Source of the DNA: Propionibacteriaceae bacterium
Lineage (GTDB): Bacteria; Actinomycetota; Actinomycetes; Propionibacteriales; Propionibacteriaceae
Length of the DNA: 9,352 nt
Assembly (NCBI GenBank): GCA_031268065.1
Contig: JAIRXX010000037.1
Location: 1-9,352, forward strand
Reading direction: 5' to 3'
The notes below the pieces were generated by a model that saw nothing but the letters and a program-made list of their open reading frames with translations, was not told the origin of the DNA and did not search any database. Below, one piece after another: positions 6,100-9,352 of this stretch. Each line of letters opens with the position of its first letter. Positions within the stretch are counted from its first letter, which is position 1. Position numbers and translations under genes: made by a program.

Positions 6100-7088
6100 G
6101 CCTCCACCTAGCCGTAGACGGCGGAAATTCAAAAACCGTCGCCCTGCTGCTGGACGAGACTGGCGCCGTCCTCGGTCGGGGCCGCACCGGTTGCGCGGAC
6201 ATTTACAACGCGGAAGGCCCCGAATCGGCGGTAGCGGCGCTCAGCGGCGCCGTAGCCCAAGCCATGTCCGAAGCCGGGGCTGCCAGTGTGGACAACGCCG
6301 CCTTCCGCATTGCTGGAGTCGATTGGCCAGAAGACTCGGATTGGTGGCGCGAGCAGATCACCCGGAGGCTGCCCGCAATCGGCAGTTTCAGTGTGACGAA
6401 CGACGCGCTGGCCACCCTGCGGCTGGGCCGGTTGGATGGGACAGGGCTGGCAATCACCATCGGCACTGGGCCAGCCATCGGCGCTAGGTCCAGCCAAGGG
6501 CGGGAAGCCTGGTCTGGTTGGTGGATTTTCGACAACCTCGGCGGCTGGGGCCTGGCGGAAACGGCAGTGGCAGCGGTGTGCCGAGCCTGGATGGGGATTG
6601 GCCCGCCCACCGCGCTGACGGCGAGACTGCTGGAATTGTTCAACGAGCCAGACGTTTGGAGTTTGCGGCATGCCTATACCCGGCGATTCGGCGCCCGCGA
6701 CCACGGCGAATTGCTCCAAGCCGCGCGGGCCGTGCTGGAAATCGCCCAGGCTGGCGACCAAGTTGCGTTGGGCATCGTGGCCGATCAGGCGGCTTCCTTC
6801 GTCGGCCATGCCAGCTGGGTGGCTGACCGTGCCGGAATGAAGCCGGTCGCGGACGTTCCGATAATCCTCAACGGGTCGATAGCCACTTCTGAGCACGGCG
6901 TTCTGCGCGAATTGCTGCTGGGAGGGCTGGCGGAGAAATTTCCCGGCGGCAAAGTCATCGCCGCCGACGCGCCTCCCATCGCCGGTTGCGCGCTGGACGC
7001 GCTGGCCGAAGGCGGCATCGCGCTGACCGGGCGGCTCCGCGACCGGGTGGCCGCCAGCAATCATCCGCCCGCCTTCCTATCCACCTGA
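6096..7088 (+). CDS. BadF/BadG/NagK-family sugar kinase
   Basis: A 330-residue ATP-dependent kinase of the ASKHA superfamily, the branch holding N-acetylglucosamine kinase (NAGK), MurK and the glucosamine kinase GspK. The phosphate-1 loop is DGGNSKT (8-14); TNDALAT (101-107) carries the probable catalytic base Asp103 (equivalent to NAGK Asp107); the phosphate-2 loop is TIGTGPAIG (121-129); the adenosine-site strand IILNGSI is at 256-262; and the C-terminal APPIAGCALDAL is at 292-303. The sugar-contact segment is unusual: SGWWIFDNLGGWG (140-152) stands where the family has GGWGxxxGDEGSxYxI. The ATG lies in an ATGA overlap with the GH4 stop. In an operon without a PTS it is the only visible source of the sugar 6-phosphate needed by the GH4 and NagB-like enzymes; whether it acts on a monosaccharide or an intact glycoside is not decidable here. 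Confidence 0.87.
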   Translation: MSLHLAVDGGNSKTVALLLDETGAVLGRGRTGCADIYNAEGPESAVAALSGAVAQAMSEAGAASVDNAAFRIAGVDWPEDSDWWREQITRRLPAIGSFSVTNDALATLRLGRLDGTGLAITIGTGPAIGARSSQGREAWSGWWIFDNLGGWGLAETAVAAVCRAWMGIGPPTALTARLLELFNEPDVWSLRHAYTRRFGARDHGELLQAARAVLEIAQAGDQVALGIVADQAASFVGHASWVADRAGMKPVADVPIILNGSIATSEHGVLRELLLGGLAEKFPGGKVIAADAPPIAGCALDALAEGGIALTGRLRDRVAASNHPPAFLST

Positions 7089-7101
7089 CCTATCCACTTG
7101 A
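7076..7101 (+). repeat. 13-bp tandem duplication across the kinase stop codon
   Basis: CCTATCCACCTGA (7076-7088) is followed immediately by CCTATCCACTTGA (7089-7101), matching at 12 of 13 positions. The first copy ends with the kinase stop codon TGA; the second fills half of the 25-nt gap before the GH3 ATG. It looks like a slippage duplication. Confidence 0.8.
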
Positions 7102-7113
7102 TTGCCGAGAACC

Positions 7114-9279
7114 ATGCCTGACTTCACCGATTTCCCATCCCTGACCCTGGCCGAGAAGGCATCCCTGCTCTCCGGGGACGGGCCTTGGCACACCCACGCG
7201 ATCCCGGCCATCGGATTGCCCAGGGTCGAAGTTGCCGACGGGCCGCATGGGCTTCGGGTCGAGACTGGCGTTGACCTGGTGTGGATACCATCGACCTGCT
7301 TCCCGACCGCCTCCGCGCTGGGCGCATCCTGGGACTGCGAGCTGGCTGCCCGCGTCGGGCGGGCGATTGGGGCCGAGGCCAAGGCTCTCGGCGTGCAGGC
7401 CGTGCTCGGACCTGGGGTGAATATGAAACGCACCCCGCTATGCGGACGGAATTTTGAATACTTCTCCGAAGACCCGGTTCACACCGCCGGGTTGGCGGCT
7501 GCTTGGATCGATGGGCTGCAATCTACCGGGATAGCCGCGTGCCTGAAGCACTTTGCCGCCAACAACCAAGAGACCAATCGGACCGAGGTGTCGGCAGAGG
7601 CCGACGAGGCGACGCTGCGCGAGCTTTACTTGGAGGTTTTCCGGCAAGTGATCGAAATGGCCCAGCCTTGGTCGGTCATGTGTTCCTACAATCTGGTCAA
7701 CGGCGTCCGCGCCAGCCAGAATCGGTGGCTGCTCACCCAGGTGTTGCGGGACGACTGGGGCTATCGGGGGCTGGTCATCTCCGATTGGGACGCGGTGCGC
7801 GACCCGGTGGAATCCTGCCGCGCCGGGCTGGACTTGGAGATGCCTGGCACTGATGGGCGCAGCGCAGCCGCCATCGCAGCGGCGGTGCTGGCCGGGACGT
7901 TGGGAGAGGAGACCGTGGACCGGGCGGCTAAGCGCGTGGCGGCATTCGCCAACCGGGTGCTGCCCGCAGGGCGGGCGCCGAATCCGATCCGCGACCTCGG
8001 CATAACCCCCGGAGGGCCGCTGAGCGCCGAACAGCTGGAATTGCTGCACGCCGACGAGCACCACCAGTTGGCCCGCGAGGCGGCGGCAGGCAGTGCCGTG
8101 CTGCTGCGCAATGAGAATGGCATTCTGCCGCTTGCGGCGGCAAACGGCCAGCCTGCCAGCGGCGGCCAACGTATCGCCTGCGGCCAGCGCATCGCCGTGA
8201 TCGGCGGCTTCGCCCAGATTCCGCGCATCCAGGGCGGCGGGTCTTCCGGGGTGTCTCCGACCCGCGTGGACATACCGCTGGATGAGATCATCGCCATCGC
8301 CGGGGACCGGGTGTCCTACGCTCCGGGGTACCCGCTCGGCCAGACCAATTTCTACACCGAGTCCGAGCCGCCAGACCAAGACGCCGGACGGCTGCTGGCC
8401 GAGGCCGTTAGCGCCGGGGCCCAAGCGGATGTGGTCGTGGCATTCGTCGGACTGCGCATCCAGGACGAGACCGAGGCGCGGGACCGCGTGGATTTGGCGC
8501 TGCCGCCGGAGCAAATCGCGCTGCTGGAGAGCTTGGCCCGACTCGGAAAACCGCTGGTTGTCGTGTTGGCCGCTGGAGCGCCCGTCGTCCTCGACGACAG
8601 TTGGCACGACGCCAGCGCGGCCATCTTGCTGACCCATCTCGGCGGACAAGGAGTCGGCGGCGCCGTCGCGGATATTCTCTTCGGCAGGACCAATCCCTCT
8701 GGGAAGCTGGCCGAGACCTGGCCGCTGCGCCTGGCCGACACCCCAGGGATCGACACCTTCCCCGGCACCGGCCTCAGCGTCCACTACGCCGAGTGTACGC
8801 AGATCGGCTACCGCTGGTACGACGCCCAGCACCTTCCGGTGCGCTACCGGTTCGGGCACGGCCTGAGCTATACCACCTTCAGCTACAGCGACTTAAGCAT
8901 CGCGCAAGCCACGCCGGAATGTGGCACCGCGACCGACGCGCCGTTGCCCAACTGCGGATCGGGCCAGCTATTAGCGCGTCCGATGTGCGCCGAATTTACC
9001 CTAACCAACACCGGCGACCGCCCAGGAGCCGAAGTAGTCCAATGCTACGTCGCCCCTGCCGACGCCGCACGCCCGGCCACCCTGGCCGGTTTCACCAAAG
9101 TCTGGCTCGCCCCCGGCGAGCAACGCCACCTACGCTGCAACGTACCCGCCCAAGCCCTAGCCCACTGGGAAGCCGGACGCGGCTGGGCAACCACCCCCGG
9201 CCCGTGGATCATAAGCGTCGGCGCCAGCAGCAGCGCCATCCGCCTGACTACAGAATTCGAGCCAAGAAAAACACTCTGA
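7114..9279 (+). CDS. Glycoside hydrolase family 3 beta-glycosidase (cytoplasmic, three-domain)
   Basis: A 721-residue enzyme expected to release the non-reducing beta-linked sugar from imported oligosaccharides. There is no signal peptide, so it acts inside the cell. The N-terminal TIM-barrel domain (about 10-285) shows ADGPHGLR (41-48), LGPGVNMKRTPLCGRNFEYFSED (residues 98-120), CLKHFAANNQE (143-153) and VISDWDAV (221-228), with Asp224 as nucleophile. The alpha/beta domain (about 320-540) shows SAVLLRNENGILPL (327-340), GGGSSGVSPT (374-383) and DETEARDRVDLALPPEQ (451-467), with Glu454 the likely acid/base. RFGHGLSYTTFSYSDL (579-594) leads into a fibronectin-III-like C-terminal domain. Length and order fit beta-glucosidase-type GH3 without a PA14 insert. 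GH3 also contains beta-xylosidases and N-acetylglucosaminidases, but NagZ-type enzymes are shorter and use a different motif. ATG 7114 is chosen over an in-frame TTG at 7102, which has no ribosome site; even 7114 has only a weak GAGA (7107-7110). Confidence 0.92.
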   Translation: MPDFTDFPSLTLAEKASLLSGDGPWHTHAIPAIGLPRVEVADGPHGLRVETGVDLVWIPSTCFPTASALGASWDCELAARVGRAIGAEAKALGVQAVLGPGVNMKRTPLCGRNFEYFSEDPVHTAGLAAAWIDGLQSTGIAACLKHFAANNQETNRTEVSAEADEATLRELYLEVFRQVIEMAQPWSVMCSYNLVNGVRASQNRWLLTQVLRDDWGYRGLVISDWDAVRDPVESCRAGLDLEMPGTDGRSAAAIAAAVLAGTLGEETVDRAAKRVAAFANRVLPAGRAPNPIRDLGITPGGPLSAEQLELLHADEHHQLAREAAAGSAVLLRNENGILPLAAANGQPASGGQRIACGQRIAVIGGFAQIPRIQGGGSSGVSPTRVDIPLDEIIAIAGDRVSYAPGYPLGQTNFYTESEPPDQDAGRLLAEAVSAGAQADVVVAFVGLRIQDETEARDRVDLALPPEQIALLESLARLGKPLVVVLAAGAPVVLDDSWHDASAAILLTHLGGQGVGGAVADILFGRTNPSGKLAETWPLRLADTPGIDTFPGTGLSVHYAECTQIGYRWYDAQHLPVRYRFGHGLSYTTFSYSDLSIAQATPECGTATDAPLPNCGSGQLLARPMCAEFTLTNTGDRPGAEVVQCYVAPADAARPATLAGFTKVWLAPGEQRHLRCNVPAQALAHWEAGRGWATTPGPWIISVGASSSAIRLTTEFEPRKTL
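8163..8196 (+). repeat. Imperfect 16-nt direct repeat inside the GH3 gene
   Basis: CGGCCAACGTATCGCC (8163-8178) and CGGCCAGCGCATCGCC (8181-8196) match at 14 of 16 positions with an 18-nt period, so the frame is preserved. The protein reads GQRIACGQRIA (351-361) in the linker before a core strand of the GH3 alpha/beta domain. It appears to be a small in-frame expansion of a tolerant linker. Confidence 0.6.
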
Positions 9280-9292
9280 ACTCGGTTCGGAG
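9274..9292 (+). terminator. Weak hairpin at the operon end, possible terminator
   Basis: CTCTGAAC (9274-9281) can pair with GTTCGGAG (9285-9292) across a 3-nt TCG loop, giving eight pairs including one U-G wobble. The stem overlaps the GH3 stop codon (9277-9279). No T-run follows, so it would be a non-canonical terminator or only a 3'-end protecting structure. Confidence 0.3.
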
Positions 9293-9352
9293 AGCATCAG
9301 CACCTTGTCGCCCGGTTCTGATATTTGGCTCCGCTCACCTGCTTCCCTTCGG
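9293..9352. other. Right edge, no feature recognised
   Basis: The last 60 bases after the hairpin show no gene start, RNA gene, repeat or mobile-element end that I can support. Confidence 0.5.

Noticed and set aside
7438..8859. A 473-codon open frame on the minus strand opposite the GH3 gene.
   Set aside because: It is antisense to a GH3 gene with intact catalytic motifs; its translation is rich in Arg, Gly, Gln and His without recognisable motifs, as expected for a shadow frame in high-G+C DNA.
1..9352. Mobile elements, CRISPR arrays, tRNA or rRNA genes.
   Set aside because: No transposase, integrase, terminal repeats, spaced direct repeats or cloverleaf-like sequence was seen; gene packing and composition look uniform.

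Overview
The window is a compact catabolic operon for an oligosaccharide or glycoside, from a high-G+C Gram-positive bacterium, most likely an Actinomycetota. The grounds are high G+C with G/C-rich third codon positions, a lipoprotein-type solute-binding protein with an LTAC lipobox, GTG starts, and a CUT1 sugar ABC importer with no ATPase gene beside it, as is common in actinobacteria that share one MsiK-type ATPase. I cannot name the genus from sequence alone.

Layout: on the minus strand at the left edge lie a GntR/HutC-type repressor (76-786) and, apparently overlapping its stop codon by 4 nt, the first codons of another gene that runs off the window (1-79). A 133-bp divergent control region (787-919) carries two mirrored extended -10 promoters inside an imperfect inverted repeat. 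Rightwards from it run seven tightly packed plus-strand genes: solute-binding lipoprotein (920-2281), permease 1 (2287-3189), permease 2 (3196-4008), a NagB/6-phosphogluconolactonase-fold protein (4014-4787), an NAD-dependent GH4 glycosidase (4801-6099), a BadF/NagK-type sugar kinase (6096-7088, ATGA overlap with GH4) and a cytoplasmic GH3 beta-glycosidase (7114-9279). All gaps are 25 nt or shorter, so a single transcript is likely. A weak hairpin overlaps the last stop codon; the final 70 bases hold no recognisable gene.

How the genes may work together (inference): the lipoprotein and two permeases, powered by an ATPase encoded elsewhere, import a beta-linked sugar. In the cytoplasm GH3 can release free monosaccharide for the kinase to phosphorylate, and/or the kinase phosphorylates the intact glycoside for GH4. 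GH4 enzymes of the phospho-glycosidase type normally receive their 6-phosphate from a PTS, which is absent here, so the kinase is the obvious phosphate source. The NagB-like protein would pass a sugar phosphate towards glycolysis. No NagA deacetylase is present, and the NagB-like protein lacks residues expected for a standard glucosamine-6-phosphate deaminase, so its substrate is an open question.

The points most worth following up are the PTS-free kinase plus GH4 arrangement, the altered NagB-like active site, the unusual Cys-Glu-Gly-Leu metal-site motif in GH4, the divergent kinase sugar loop, and the mirrored operator/promoter region.
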